DNA of 23,139 bases from an uncultured Flavobacteriaceae bacterium (GCA_937901915.1 CALGUD010000154.1:1-23139); one strand, 5' to 3'; numbered from the stretch's first letter, positions 8,722 to 17,245 are shown. Notes: generated from the letters alone by a model not told the origin. Numbers and translations are program-made.

Positions 8722-8751
8722 GTGTAAATTTATAATATGATAATTTTACAC
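8722..8751. promoter_or_regulatory. 30-bp imperfect palindrome upstream of the first lacI gene
   Basis: GTGTAAATTTAT and ATAATTTTACAC are inverted arms matching at 11 of 12 positions around a 6-base spacer, 29-58 bases upstream of the lacI start. The left arm contains TAAATTTA, a possible -7 element (TAnnTTTA) of the leftward lacI promoter, so a protein bound here could block that promoter. It does not resemble the CG-centred LacI-type site at 8793, so a different regulator may bind it. Confidence 0.45.
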
Positions 8752-8792
8752 GTTTTTATTGAAAAATGCTCAATTTCAAAAAAGTTTTAAAC

Positions 8793-8808
8793 ACTCAACC
8801 GTTTTCGT
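8793..8808. promoter_or_regulatory. Candidate LacI-type operator upstream of susC
   Basis: The sequence ACTCAACCGTTTTCGT is identical at 14 of 16 positions to the palindromic site at 17284-17299. It is centred on CG as LacI-family operators usually are. It ends 22 bases before the candidate -33 element of susC and lies about 100 bases upstream of the divergent lacI gene. The position upstream of the promoter suits an activator better than a simple repressor. Confidence 0.55.
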
Positions 8809-8830
8809 AAAAACTAATACTACCTACTGC

Positions 8831-8862
8831 TTGTTTCTTAACAGATTCTTTACATACATTTA
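8831..8862 (+). promoter_or_regulatory. Candidate susC promoter
   Basis: TTG at 8831-8833 and TACATTTA at 8855-8862 are separated by 21 bases, fitting the Bacteroidota -33/-7 arrangement except that the last base of the -7 element is A. Transcription would start near 8868, giving a leader of about 60 bases. GAAGTAAAAATG at 8869-8880, right at the predicted start, also occurs at about 7370 upstream of the permease operon. Confidence 0.45.
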
Positions 8863-8928
8863 TTCCGGGAAGTAAAAATGTAATATAAAAAGTAAAATTT
8901 AAAAGTCAAACAAATTTATAAGGATTGT

Positions 8929-11883
8929 ATGAAAACAGTACAAATATACACACTGTTTTTGATGTTATTTATTTCTATGGGAATATATGCTCAAACAACG
9001 GTAAGTGGAATTGTAACAGAACAAGAAACAGGAACCCCTTTACCGGGGGTGAATGTATTTGTTGAAGGTACTACAAATGGCACAACAACCGATTTTGACG
9101 GTAATTATGAAATTACTACTGAAAATGGAAGCACATTAGTGTTTTCATACATAGGTTTTCAAACTATCGAAATTGTAGTCACCTCAGAAAACATAGATGT
9201 AGCCCTGGAAGAAGACAGGCAGCAACTGGATGAAGTGGTGGTTATTGGGTATGGAACCACAACAAGGGCAGACGCCACAGGTTCTGTAACATCTATTTCA
9301 TCAGAAGATTTTAATCAGGGGCCTATAGTTTCTCCTGCACAATTAATTCAAGGTAAAGTTGCCGGTGTGGCAATCTCTTCCGGTGATGGGGCACCAGGTT
9401 CTGGAAACCTCATCCGCATAAGAGGTCTTTCGTCTTTAAGCGGTAATAGCGATCCTCTTTTTGTGATTGACGGGGTGCCATTGGATAGAGACGGAATTGA
9501 CGGTGCAAGAAATCCATTAAATTTAATTAACCCAAATGATGTTGAATCCATTTCTATTTTAAAAGATGCTTCAGCAACAGCTATTTACGGAGCACGAGCA
9601 TCAGCAGGGGTAATAATTATTACTACAAAGAAAGGTACTCAGGAAGGGTTTAATTTTAATTATGATGTGAATACACAAATAAGTGAAGTTAGAGAATTTA
9701 TTGATGCTTTGTCTGCAGATGACTTCAGAGAAGTAATTACACAATACGATGCTGACAATGGAACTACTCGTGTTAATTTGTTGGGAAATAATAATACCAA
9801 CTGGCAAGATGAAATCTATAGGACAGGTGTAGGTATCAATCATAGTTTAAGTACAAGAGGTAATGTTTTAGGAGTGCCTATCAGAGCATCTTTGGGATAT
9901 ACAGATATTGAAGGTGTTTTACTCACCTCCAATCTGGAAAGATTTACCGGGAGTTTATCCTTGTCACCCACGTTCTTTGATGAACATTTAACTGTTAATT
10001 TAAATGCAAAAGGCGCCTATATAGAAAATCGTTTTGCAGATACGGGACAGGTTTCTGCTGCAGTGGCAATGGATCCTACGAAACCCGTGAGGTCTGATGA
10101 TCCTCAATTTGATACGTGGGGAGGTTACTGGCAATGGCTTAATAGCAGTGGAACGGGTTTATTAGCCAATACTACACGAAATCCTGTAGCATCTTTATTA
10201 TTAAGAGAGAATACTTCCATCGTACGCCGTTTCGTGGGAAATGCGCAATTTGATTATAAATTTCATTTTTTACCTGATTTAAGAGCAAATCTTAATTTAG
10301 GTTTAGAATATACCAATAGCAAAGGTCAGGATGTAAGTTCTCCACAACTGTCAACAGATGGGAATTTACCGGGGTTTTCAAGTTACGAGCTTTTTAAACA
10401 GAATAGGTTATTGGATTTTTATTTTCAATATGAAAAATATTTTGAAGATAGTTTTCTAACCAAATTTGATTTACAGGCTGGTTATTCATATCAGAACTTT
10501 AAAGATGATCCGAGAAATGTATTTTTTAATAACAATACGGGCATGATTGAAAATCAATCATATATTAAAAACGTCAGTAATCTTCAATCCTTTTTCGGAA
10601 GAGCCAATATAAATTTATTTGATAAATATTTATTCACCCTTACACTCAGAAGGGATGGTTCATCACGATGGCTAAAAGAAAACAGATGGGGTAATTTTCC
10701 ATCGGCTTCTTTTGCGTGGAAAATTCATGAAGAGGGCTTTTTAAAAGATGTAGAAGCTCTCGACCAGTTAAAACTAAGATTAGGTTGGGGTGTTACCGGT
10801 AATCAGGAATTAAGTGATAATTTCTATCCTTCAATTCCAGTGTACTCCATGTCAAACAATCAGGCTCAATATATTTTTGGTGATGGTTCATTTAATACAA
10901 TTCGGCCTAATCCATACAACCCAGCACTTAAATGGGAAGAAACTACTACTTATAATGCCGGTCTGGATTTTTCTTTCCTAAGAAACAGGATGAATGGTTC
11001 AGTAGATGTATATCAAAGAGAGGTGAAAGACCTTTTAAATCGGACTTTCTTTCCGGCAGGTACTAACACAACCAATGTTTTTGATGCCAACATAGCCGAT
11101 ATGGTTACAAAAGGTATCGAAGTTAACCTTAACCTGGGTGTAATAAGTACAGAAGACATAAACCTTGAATTTGGGTTTAATTTCACGGCTCAGGACATTG
11201 AGGTAACTAAATTAATTGATTCGGATGATCCCAATTTTGTGGATGACACATTTGGAGGCATAACCGGAGCAATAGGAAATAATGTACAAGCACTAAAAGC
11301 AGGTCAAATTCCATACAGCTATTATGTATATGAGCAGGTTTATGACACAAACGGATACCCTTTGCATGGTGTTTTTGTAGATAGAAATGGTGATGGAAGA
11401 ATTACCCTCGATGATCGCTATATTTATAAGTCGCCTTTTGCAGATATTCTTATCGGTTTTAATCCTAAATTTTCTTATAAAGACTTTGATTTTACAATGA
11501 ACTGGAGAGCCAGTATCGGCAATTATGCTTATAACAATATAGATTCCAATCTGGGTCAACTAAATGCTTTACTAGGAGTTAATGGTTCTTTGCAAAACGG
11601 GGTTGAAAACTATTTGGTAACAGAATTTCCTAACCAAAGTGATGACACCTATTTATCAAATTATTATGTTCAGGACGCTTCATTTGTGAAACTGGATAAT
11701 ATTTCTGTTGGATATTCATTAGGTGATGTTATTTGTGAGGATACTAACCTTAGACTTTACGGGTCAGTACAAAACGTTCTAATTCTAACAAACTACGATG
11801 GAATAGATCCGGAAGTGGGTATAGATTATAATTTTTATCCTCGTCCAAGAACATTGGTTTTAGGTTTAAATATTGAATTTTAA
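8929..11883 (+). CDS. susC: SusC-like TonB-dependent outer-membrane maltodextrin transporter
   Basis: This 984-residue outer-membrane transporter should import starch oligosaccharides with energy from TonB. A signal peptide (1-21, ending IYA before QTT) is followed by a carboxypeptidase-regulatory-like beta domain (about 24-95, with GTTTDFDGNY). Next come the TonB-box region LDEVVVIGYG (100-109) and the plug domain (about 110-235, with LIRIRGLSSL, PLFVIDGVPL and LKDASATAIYGARA). The C-terminal barrel ends in the aromatic residue expected for outer-membrane proteins (GLNIEF). Length is typical for the family. susD follows directly, and together they should form the lidded SusCD complex. It is the first gene of the rightward operon, and a promoter and operator lie upstream. 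Starch specificity is inferred from the neighbouring amylases. Confidence 0.95.
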   Translation: MKTVQIYTLFLMLFISMGIYAQTTVSGIVTEQETGTPLPGVNVFVEGTTNGTTTDFDGNYEITTENGSTLVFSYIGFQTIEIVVTSENIDVALEEDRQQLDEVVVIGYGTTTRADATGSVTSISSEDFNQGPIVSPAQLIQGKVAGVAISSGDGAPGSGNLIRIRGLSSLSGNSDPLFVIDGVPLDRDGIDGARNPLNLINPNDVESISILKDASATAIYGARASAGVIIITTKKGTQEGFNFNYDVNTQISEVREFIDALSADDFREVITQYDADNGTTRVNLLGNNNTNWQDEIYRTGVGINHSLSTRGNVLGVPIRASLGYTDIEGVLLTSNLERFTGSLSLSPTFFDEHLTVNLNAKGAYIENRFADTGQVSAAVAMDPTKPVRSDDPQFDTWGGYWQWLNSSGTGLLANTTRNPVASLLLRENTSIVRRFVGNAQFDYKFHFLPDLRANLNLGLEYTNSKGQDVSSPQLSTDGNLPGFSSYELFKQNRLLDFYFQYEKYFEDSFLTKFDLQAGYSYQNFKDDPRNVFFNNNTGMIENQSYIKNVSNLQSFFGRANINLFDKYLFTLTLRRDGSSRWLKENRWGNFPSASFAWKIHEEGFLKDVEALDQLKLRLGWGVTGNQELSDNFYPSIPVYSMSNNQAQYIFGDGSFNTIRPNPYNPALKWEETTTYNAGLDFSFLRNRMNGSVDVYQREVKDLLNRTFFPAGTNTTNVFDANIADMVTKGIEVNLNLGVISTEDINLEFGFNFTAQDIEVTKLIDSDDPNFVDDTFGGITGAIGNNVQALKAGQIPYSYYVYEQVYDTNGYPLHGVFVDRNGDGRITLDDRYIYKSPFADILIGFNPKFSYKDFDFTMNWRASIGNYAYNNIDSNLGQLNALLGVNGSLQNGVENYLVTEFPNQSDDTYLSNYYVQDASFVKLDNISVGYSLGDVICEDTNLRLYGSVQNVLILTNYDGIDPEVGIDYNFYPRPRTLVLGLNIEF

Positions 11884-11893
11884 AAAAATAATA

Positions 11894-13495
11894 ATGAAAA
11901 AGCTTTTAAACAAATCATCCTATTTGGTCATAATCATTATGTTACTATCATCCTGTACAGATGATTTAGAACAAATACCTAATGATGATAGAAATACCAG
12001 GAACATAGCATTTGACCAGGATGCTTATGGCACATATCAAGGTATGATTGCCAAACTATATGGTTCTTTTATATTAACAGGACAACAAGGCCCTGCAGGT
12101 CAATCTGATATTGTAGCTGATGATGAAGGGTTCACTTCGTACATAAGGCAATATTGGCAGGTACAGGAATTATGTACAGACGAAGCTATAAATGCCTGGG
12201 GAGATCCGGGGGTAGATGATATTAATTTTAATACCTGGGTAGCCGGTAATAGTGTTGCATTTTATATTTATTACAGAATCTTTTTCTCAGTGAGTTTAGC
12301 CAATGAATTTTTAAGAGAATCAACAGATGATCTTCTGAATTCCAGAAATTTAACAGAAAATCAAAAAGCTGAAGTAAGGTTATACAGAACTGAAGCCCGT
12401 TTTTTAAGAGGCTTGGCTTATTATCATGCTATTGACCTTTTTGGAAATGTAGGCTTGGTTACAGAAGAAAGTCCTGTGGGATTTCATTTACCGCCCAGGG
12501 TTACCAGAAATGAGCTTTTTGATTATGTTGAAGGTGAACTCCTCGCTATTGAAGATGCAATGCGTGAACCACACAGCGTATATGGTAGAGCAGACAAAGG
12601 TGCTTTGTGGATGTTATTGGCAAAATTATATCTCAATGCTGAAGTTTACACGGATGAACCAAAATATACCGAAGCATTAACATATATAAACAAGGTCATT
12701 ACTCAAGGAGGGTATACATTAAACAATGACTACGGAAATAATTTTCTGGCCGATAATGACACCTCTAATGAAATTATTTTCCCTTTGATTTCAGATGGTG
12801 TAAACTCACAATCATTTGGAGGTACTACTTATTTAGTAAATGCTCAAATTGGTGGTGAAATGGATAGTGCGGAATTTGGCATGAGTGGCGGATGGGGAGG
12901 TAACAGAACCACCAGTGCTTTTGTAAATAAGTTTAATGATATCACCGGAGATACTGATTCCAGGGCTATGTTTTGGACACAGGGTCAGGAATTGGAAACT
13001 ACCATACCAAATAATTTTACTTATGGGTATGCTATTACTAAATGGAAAAACATAACTTCAGATGGCATAGCAGGTTCTGATGCAGGAGGAGAACAGGCAG
13101 ACACAGACTTTCCAATGTTCCGACTTGGCGATGCATATTTAATGTATGCCGAAGCAGTAGTGCGAGGCGGAACAGGCGGTTCTCTTACAGATGCAGTTTC
13201 ATATGTGAATGAATTAAGGGAAAGAGCTTATGGAGACACTTCAGGAAATATAACTTCTGGCGATCTTACCCTTTCTTTTATTATTGATGAAAGAGCCAGA
13301 GAACTATATTGGGAAGGACATAGAAGACAGGATCTTATTCGCTTTGGCTTATATTCAGGAAATACCTATAACTGGCCATGGAAAGGAGGTTCATTAAACG
13401 GAACATCTATTGATTCGTATCTGAAATTATATCCTATTCCGCCGGAAGATCTTGCATCAAATCCTAATTTAATTCAAAACCCGGGTTATAACTAA
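11894..13495 (+). CDS. susD: SusD-like starch-binding outer-membrane lipoprotein
   Basis: This 533-residue surface lipoprotein is the binding lid of the SusC transporter. I chose the ATG at 11894 because it places a compact signal peptide before the lipobox LSSC (Cys21). A longer reading from a TTG at 11873 would overlap susC and add only seven residues. The cysteine is followed by TDDLEQ, an acidic stretch of the kind associated with surface export of Bacteroidota lipoproteins. The helical TPR-type core includes EARFLRGLAYYHAIDLFGNV (167-186). The C-terminal RagB/SusD domain includes DERARELYWEGHRRQDLIRF (465-484) and ends with YPIPPEDLASNPNLIQNPGY, both strong family signatures. The ATG lies 10 bases after the susC stop codon. 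Confidence 0.95.
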   Translation: MKKLLNKSSYLVIIIMLLSSCTDDLEQIPNDDRNTRNIAFDQDAYGTYQGMIAKLYGSFILTGQQGPAGQSDIVADDEGFTSYIRQYWQVQELCTDEAINAWGDPGVDDINFNTWVAGNSVAFYIYYRIFFSVSLANEFLRESTDDLLNSRNLTENQKAEVRLYRTEARFLRGLAYYHAIDLFGNVGLVTEESPVGFHLPPRVTRNELFDYVEGELLAIEDAMREPHSVYGRADKGALWMLLAKLYLNAEVYTDEPKYTEALTYINKVITQGGYTLNNDYGNNFLADNDTSNEIIFPLISDGVNSQSFGGTTYLVNAQIGGEMDSAEFGMSGGWGGNRTTSAFVNKFNDITGDTDSRAMFWTQGQELETTIPNNFTYGYAITKWKNITSDGIAGSDAGGEQADTDFPMFRLGDAYLMYAEAVVRGGTGGSLTDAVSYVNELRERAYGDTSGNITSGDLTLSFIIDERARELYWEGHRRQDLIRFGLYSGNTYNWPWKGGSLNGTSIDSYLKLYPIPPEDLASNPNLIQNPGYN

Positions 13496-13526
13496 CATTA
13501 AATATGACATTTCAAACAATAATATC

Positions 13527-14576
13527 ATGAAAAAAATAGCATTTTTATCAACTTTTTTACTTGCCATAATCTTTTGGTCATGTGATGACCATATTGAAGA
13601 CAGACCAGTTTTAGAAACTACCAAAACTCCTGTATTACAGGGGCCTTTTACCGGAGAATATGTTTTATCTGTTGAGGATGCTGGAAATCTGGCAGAACAT
13701 TTTGTATGGGAAGAAGCAGCGTATAGTGTTGATGTTGTACCCACTTATACTTTAGAAGCAGATTTATCTGGTAATGATTTTGCCAACGCACAGGAACTGG
13801 GTTCTACTTCAAATAATAATCTTCCAATAAGTGTAGAAACATTAAATACTACTGCTGTAGCTTTAGGCATTCCACCTTTCGAAGAAGGCATAATAGATGT
13901 CAGGCTTAAAACAACTGTTGGTTCTGAAACAATATACTCAGAAGATATTTACACCCTCCTGGTTACACCTTATTCAACCGAATTACCATTGCTTTATCTT
14001 CCCGGCGGATACCAATCAGCAAGCGGATATGGAGGTGATTGGAGTCCGGATGTAGCTCCTACTCTTACAGTTCCGGATTTTGGAAGTACTGCTTTTGAAG
14101 GTTATGTATATTTTGCTGTAGACAGTGAATTTAAAATCACAGATTCTCCCAACTGGGACAATGGAATTTATGGCAGTGATGGTGCCGACGGCTTGGAATT
14201 CCCCGGAAATGATTCTGGCAACCTATCTACAACAGCCGGATATTATAAAATAAATGTCGATACAGATGCATTAACGTATACTCTAACACCCACTTCCTGG
14301 GGGCTTATTGGTGATGCAACTGGAAGCTGGGATGATGATCAGGACATGATTTATGATGCCGATGCAAAAGTATGGTCTATTACCCTAGATTTAGTTGCCG
14401 GTGAAATTAAATTCAGGGCAAATGATGCATGGGATTTAAATTATGGTGACGATGGTGCAGATGGCTCCCTTGAAGAAGGTACAGCAAACATTGCTATAGG
14501 GGCAGCAGGCAATTACACAGTTATTTTAGACCTGAGTACACCAAGAGCATATACTTATTCAGTAACTCAAAATTAA
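13527..14576 (+). CDS. susE: SusE-like starch-binding surface lipoprotein
   Basis: This 349-residue lipoprotein has lipobox FWSC (Cys19), followed by DDHIED, an acidic start consistent with surface exposure. It begins with a SusE-type N-terminal domain (about 22-145, with PVLQGP and VPTYTLEADLSG). Two beta-rich modules follow at about 150-255 and 256-349. The modules are related to each other: both end with an aromatic and Asp-rich patch, PNWDNGIYGSDGADG (208-222) and DAWDLNYGDDGADG (300-313), and then a Tyr/Thr-rich strand. Trp209 and Trp302 are good candidates for stacking on glucose rings. The family binds starch and has no catalytic role. It lies 31 bases after susD, and a hairpin separates it from the amylase gene downstream. 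SusF is the alternative name, but the protein has only two such modules after the N-domain. Confidence 0.88.
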   Translation: MKKIAFLSTFLLAIIFWSCDDHIEDRPVLETTKTPVLQGPFTGEYVLSVEDAGNLAEHFVWEEAAYSVDVVPTYTLEADLSGNDFANAQELGSTSNNNLPISVETLNTTAVALGIPPFEEGIIDVRLKTTVGSETIYSEDIYTLLVTPYSTELPLLYLPGGYQSASGYGGDWSPDVAPTLTVPDFGSTAFEGYVYFAVDSEFKITDSPNWDNGIYGSDGADGLEFPGNDSGNLSTTAGYYKINVDTDALTYTLTPTSWGLIGDATGSWDDDQDMIYDADAKVWSITLDLVAGEIKFRANDAWDLNYGDDGADGSLEEGTANIAIGAAGNYTVILDLSTPRAYTYSVTQN

Positions 14577-14582
14577 AAAAAG

Positions 14583-14608
14583 AGTCTGCGGTTGTATAAT
14601 CGCAGACT
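14583..14608 (+). terminator. Hairpin between susE and the amylase gene
   Basis: AGTCTGCG (14583-14590) and CGCAGACT (14601-14608) form a perfect 8-bp stem with a 10-base loop. On the plus strand only TT follows directly, so termination is likely partial; the A-rich run before the stem gives a better U-tract on the minus strand. It may lower amylase expression relative to susCDE or protect the 3' end of the susE message. Confidence 0.6.
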
Positions 14609-14626
14609 TTAAACAACATATAGATA

Positions 14627-16063
14627 ATGACATACTTAAAATCATTTAAAAAAATATTGCTTTTATGCATATTTGCCATAGTAGCATCAGGTTGCTTTAA
14701 CGAAGATGACTTACCACCAAAATCCGAAACCGGGAGTGAAAGTGCACCTGTAGAAACAGGTCTAGATTTAGCCCAATTCAATAATGGTAATGGTGTTATG
14801 ATGCAGGCTTTTTACTGGGATGTTGAACCTTCAGGCGGATGGTATGATGTTGTAAACAGTAAAATTGAAGACTGGTCTCAAAGCGGCATTAACAGGATTT
14901 GGCTACCATCCCCTGCCAAAGGGCAATCGGGAGGATATTCAATGGGCTACGACCCGTCCGACTACTTTGACCTGGGAGAATACGAGCAGCACGGTACTAC
15001 GGAAACACGTTTTGGATCAAGAGCAGAGCTGGAAAGTTTAATTGAAAAGGCTCACGCTAATAATATAGAAGTAGTAGCAGACATAGTTCTTGGACACAAC
15101 TCTGGTGGCGGACCTGAATATAACCCATACAGGGATAAAGAAACATTTACGCTTTTTAATGAGGCAAATGGAAACGCATCAGGGTTATTTAACAGGACTT
15201 ATGAAGATTTTCACCCAAACAGTTATCACAATAATGATGAAGAGGCAATCTTTTACGAAGAACAAGATGTTTGTCATCATCAGCAACGTGTCCAGGACTG
15301 GTTTTGGGCAGGTGATAATTCCGTAGCTAAATTCTATAAAAACACTATTGGGTTTGACGGCTGGAGGTTTGACTATGTGAAAAGTTTTGGCCCATGGGTA
15401 GTGGAAGCATGGAACAACGAAGTTGGTGGATTCTCTGTGGGTGAATATTGGGATGGAAATGCCCAAACGCTATCTGACTGGGTAGATGAATCCGGTTCAG
15501 CAGCATTTGATTTTGCTTGCTTTTATAAACTTGATGAAGCTCTGGACAGGCATAGTGATTTAACATATTTAGACCACGATATGCTTAGGAAAATTAATCC
15601 GGAAAAAGCAGTAACCTTTGTTTCAAACCACGATACTGAAAAAGACAGTAATACTGATAATTTTATAAGTGGAGTTAACAAAATGAAGGCTTACGCTTAT
15701 ATACTGACTCACGATGGTTATCCAACGATCTTTTATAACGACTATGAAGGTGATAAAAAAGAGGAGATGAAAAGACTTATAAAAATCCATAATAGTATTG
15801 CATCCGGCACCATTGAAGTATTGGAATTAAATGAAAAACAGTACATTATGAGAAGAAATGGTGATGGTTCTAACCCGGGACTTGTGCTGTATATCAATTT
15901 AAGTAATTCAAATACCCCTGTTACGGTTTCTACAAACTGGAACAATAAAAAATTATATGATTATTCAGGAAATGTAAAAGAAACCCCTCACACCGATGAA
16001 AATGGAAATGTAGCATTAAGAGCTCCGGGGTATGGTTATGCTATCTGGTCTGTAGCTGAATAA
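14627..16063 (+). CDS. GH13 alpha-amylase, surface lipoprotein (archaeal/plant-like subfamily)
   Basis: This 478-residue enzyme should cut internal alpha-1,4 bonds of starch at the cell surface. It has lipobox ASGC (Cys23) and then FNEDDLPP, an acidic signal of the type linked to surface display. The barrel motifs MGYDPSDYFDLGEY (106-119), ETRFGSRAELESLIEKAH and GFDGWRFDYVKSFG closely resemble the Pyrococcus-type amylases (GH13 subfamily 7, from memory). Catalytic residues are nucleophile Asp249, acid/base Glu273 in GEYW, and Asp336 in VSNHD. The first conserved region reads ADIVLGH, with Gly156 where the family usually has the calcium-binding Asn of the NH pair. The rest of the active site is intact. 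A C-terminal beta domain starts near 395. It is the last gene of the rightward operon, 50 bases after susE, and is followed by a terminator. Confidence 0.92.
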   Translation: MTYLKSFKKILLLCIFAIVASGCFNEDDLPPKSETGSESAPVETGLDLAQFNNGNGVMMQAFYWDVEPSGGWYDVVNSKIEDWSQSGINRIWLPSPAKGQSGGYSMGYDPSDYFDLGEYEQHGTTETRFGSRAELESLIEKAHANNIEVVADIVLGHNSGGGPEYNPYRDKETFTLFNEANGNASGLFNRTYEDFHPNSYHNNDEEAIFYEEQDVCHHQQRVQDWFWAGDNSVAKFYKNTIGFDGWRFDYVKSFGPWVVEAWNNEVGGFSVGEYWDGNAQTLSDWVDESGSAAFDFACFYKLDEALDRHSDLTYLDHDMLRKINPEKAVTFVSNHDTEKDSNTDNFISGVNKMKAYAYILTHDGYPTIFYNDYEGDKKEEMKRLIKIHNSIASGTIEVLELNEKQYIMRRNGDGSNPGLVLYINLSNSNTPVTVSTNWNNKKLYDYSGNVKETPHTDENGNVALRAPGYGYAIWSVAE

Positions 16064-16104
16064 TTTTAAAAAGACTTTATTCAAAGTTAGTTGGTTTTAT
16101 TTTT

Positions 16105-16136
16105 GAAAATCGTCTAAAATTTTTTAGACGATTTTC
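16105..16136. terminator. Bidirectional intrinsic terminator
   Basis: A perfect 15-base inverted repeat, GAAAATCGTCTAAAA (16105-16119) and TTTTAGACGATTTTC (16122-16136), is separated by two T bases. The TCGTCTAA/TTAGACGA core forms the stem, and the flanking A/T runs provide U-tracts in both directions. It separates the rightward amylase gene from the leftward second lacI gene, so it probably ends both transcripts. Confidence 0.85.
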
Positions 16137-16180
16137 CTTTTATATATAATCAAACGCATTGCAGTTATAATTGTTTAAGG

Positions 16181-17194
16181 TCACTTTGTGGACTCGCGAT
16201 GCACTAAAGTAGTTTCGATTATATGGGTTATATATTCAACCTCCTCGCCAGTATTATCAAGTTTATTAATCAGCATTCTTGTAGCTTTGCTGCCAATCTC
16301 TTCACTATGTTGATTTAAAGTAGTTAAAGACGGACTTGCACATTGAGATATAATTCCATCAGTAAATCCTATAACAGATAAATCATCAGGAATTTTAACC
16401 CCTTTACTTTGAGCAATTTTCATAGCAGTAACTGCAAAAAATTCAGTTGCAGCTAAAATAGCGTCAATATCATTACTATAAATAAGATTTTTAATCTTAT
16501 CATAACCTCCATTTAAGTCTTCTATCTTTAATATGAGATTAGGATCAATTTCAATTCCGGCATCCTTTAATGCATTTAAATAGCCTTGAGTACGTAATCG
16601 ACCCACGTTCATATAATCAGGCATGGTTATAAGCGCAATTTTTTTGGCTCCTTTTTTTATCAGATAATTAACTGCTTTGTAAGCGCCTTCTAAATCATCA
16701 ACAATCACTTTATCACATTCTACAAGGTCAGTAACCCTATCAACCAGCACTACGGGCATCCCCTGGTTAATTACCTCATTCAAATGACTGAAATCTTCTT
16801 TCATTTGGGTTTCTTTAGCAAGGGAGATAATAAAACCATCAATACTACCATTAGCGAGTAGTTGAATGTTTTTAACTTCCTTTTCAAAAGACTCCCCCGA
16901 AAGACATACAATTACATTATAACCATATTCAACAGCAGTACGTTCAACACCATTTATAACAGAAGAAAAAAAATGGTGTACTATTTCAGGAACAATTACA
17001 CCTATATTTCTGGTTCGTCGATTTTTAAGGCTTAATGCTATGTTATTGGGCTTATAATTATACTTCTTTGCATAGTCTTGAATATAAGCCTTGGTTTTTG
17101 CACTTATTTCGGGGCTGTCTCTTAAAGCTTTGGAAACAGTTGAAATGGACACATTTAATTCTCTCGAAATATCTTTAAGTGTTATTTTAGCCAT
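16181..17194 (-). CDS. LacI-family transcriptional regulator (copy 2)
   Basis: This 337-residue regulator has the LacI helix-turn-helix (ITLKDISRELNVSISTVSKALR, about 4-25), a hinge (YNYKPNNIALSLK) and the sugar-binding-protein-like effector domain (NIGVIVPEIVHHFF through RMLINKLD). By eye it matches the first LacI protein over more than half of its length. Matches include the recognition helix and long blocks of the ligand domain such as YNVIVCLS, ESF-KEV, SIDGFIISL, INQGMP and DKVIVDD. The two are therefore recent paralogs with probably overlapping operators and related ligands. The gene is divergent from the FG-GAP/SusC unit, and a palindromic operator lies 90 bases upstream of its start. 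It may regulate itself, the FG-GAP/SusC unit, and possibly the starch locus. Confidence 0.93.
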   Translation of the reverse strand: MAKITLKDISRELNVSISTVSKALRDSPEISAKTKAYIQDYAKKYNYKPNNIALSLKNRRTRNIGVIVPEIVHHFFSSVINGVERTAVEYGYNVIVCLSGESFEKEVKNIQLLANGSIDGFIISLAKETQMKEDFSHLNEVINQGMPVVLVDRVTDLVECDKVIVDDLEGAYKAVNYLIKKGAKKIALITMPDYMNVGRLRTQGYLNALKDAGIEIDPNLILKIEDLNGGYDKIKNLIYSNDIDAILAATEFFAVTAMKIAQSKGVKIPDDLSVIGFTDGIISQCASPSLTTLNQHSEEIGSKATRMLINKLDNTGEEVEYITHIIETTLVHRESTK

Positions 17195-17245
17195 TAATTA
17201 TAAATTATAAACCGTATTAAATAAATATTCAAGCGATTAATTCAG

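Noticed and set aside
11873..11893. TTG start giving a seven-residue longer SusD
   Set aside because: It overlaps susC and lengthens the signal peptide; the ATG at 11894 gives a standard lipoprotein signal.
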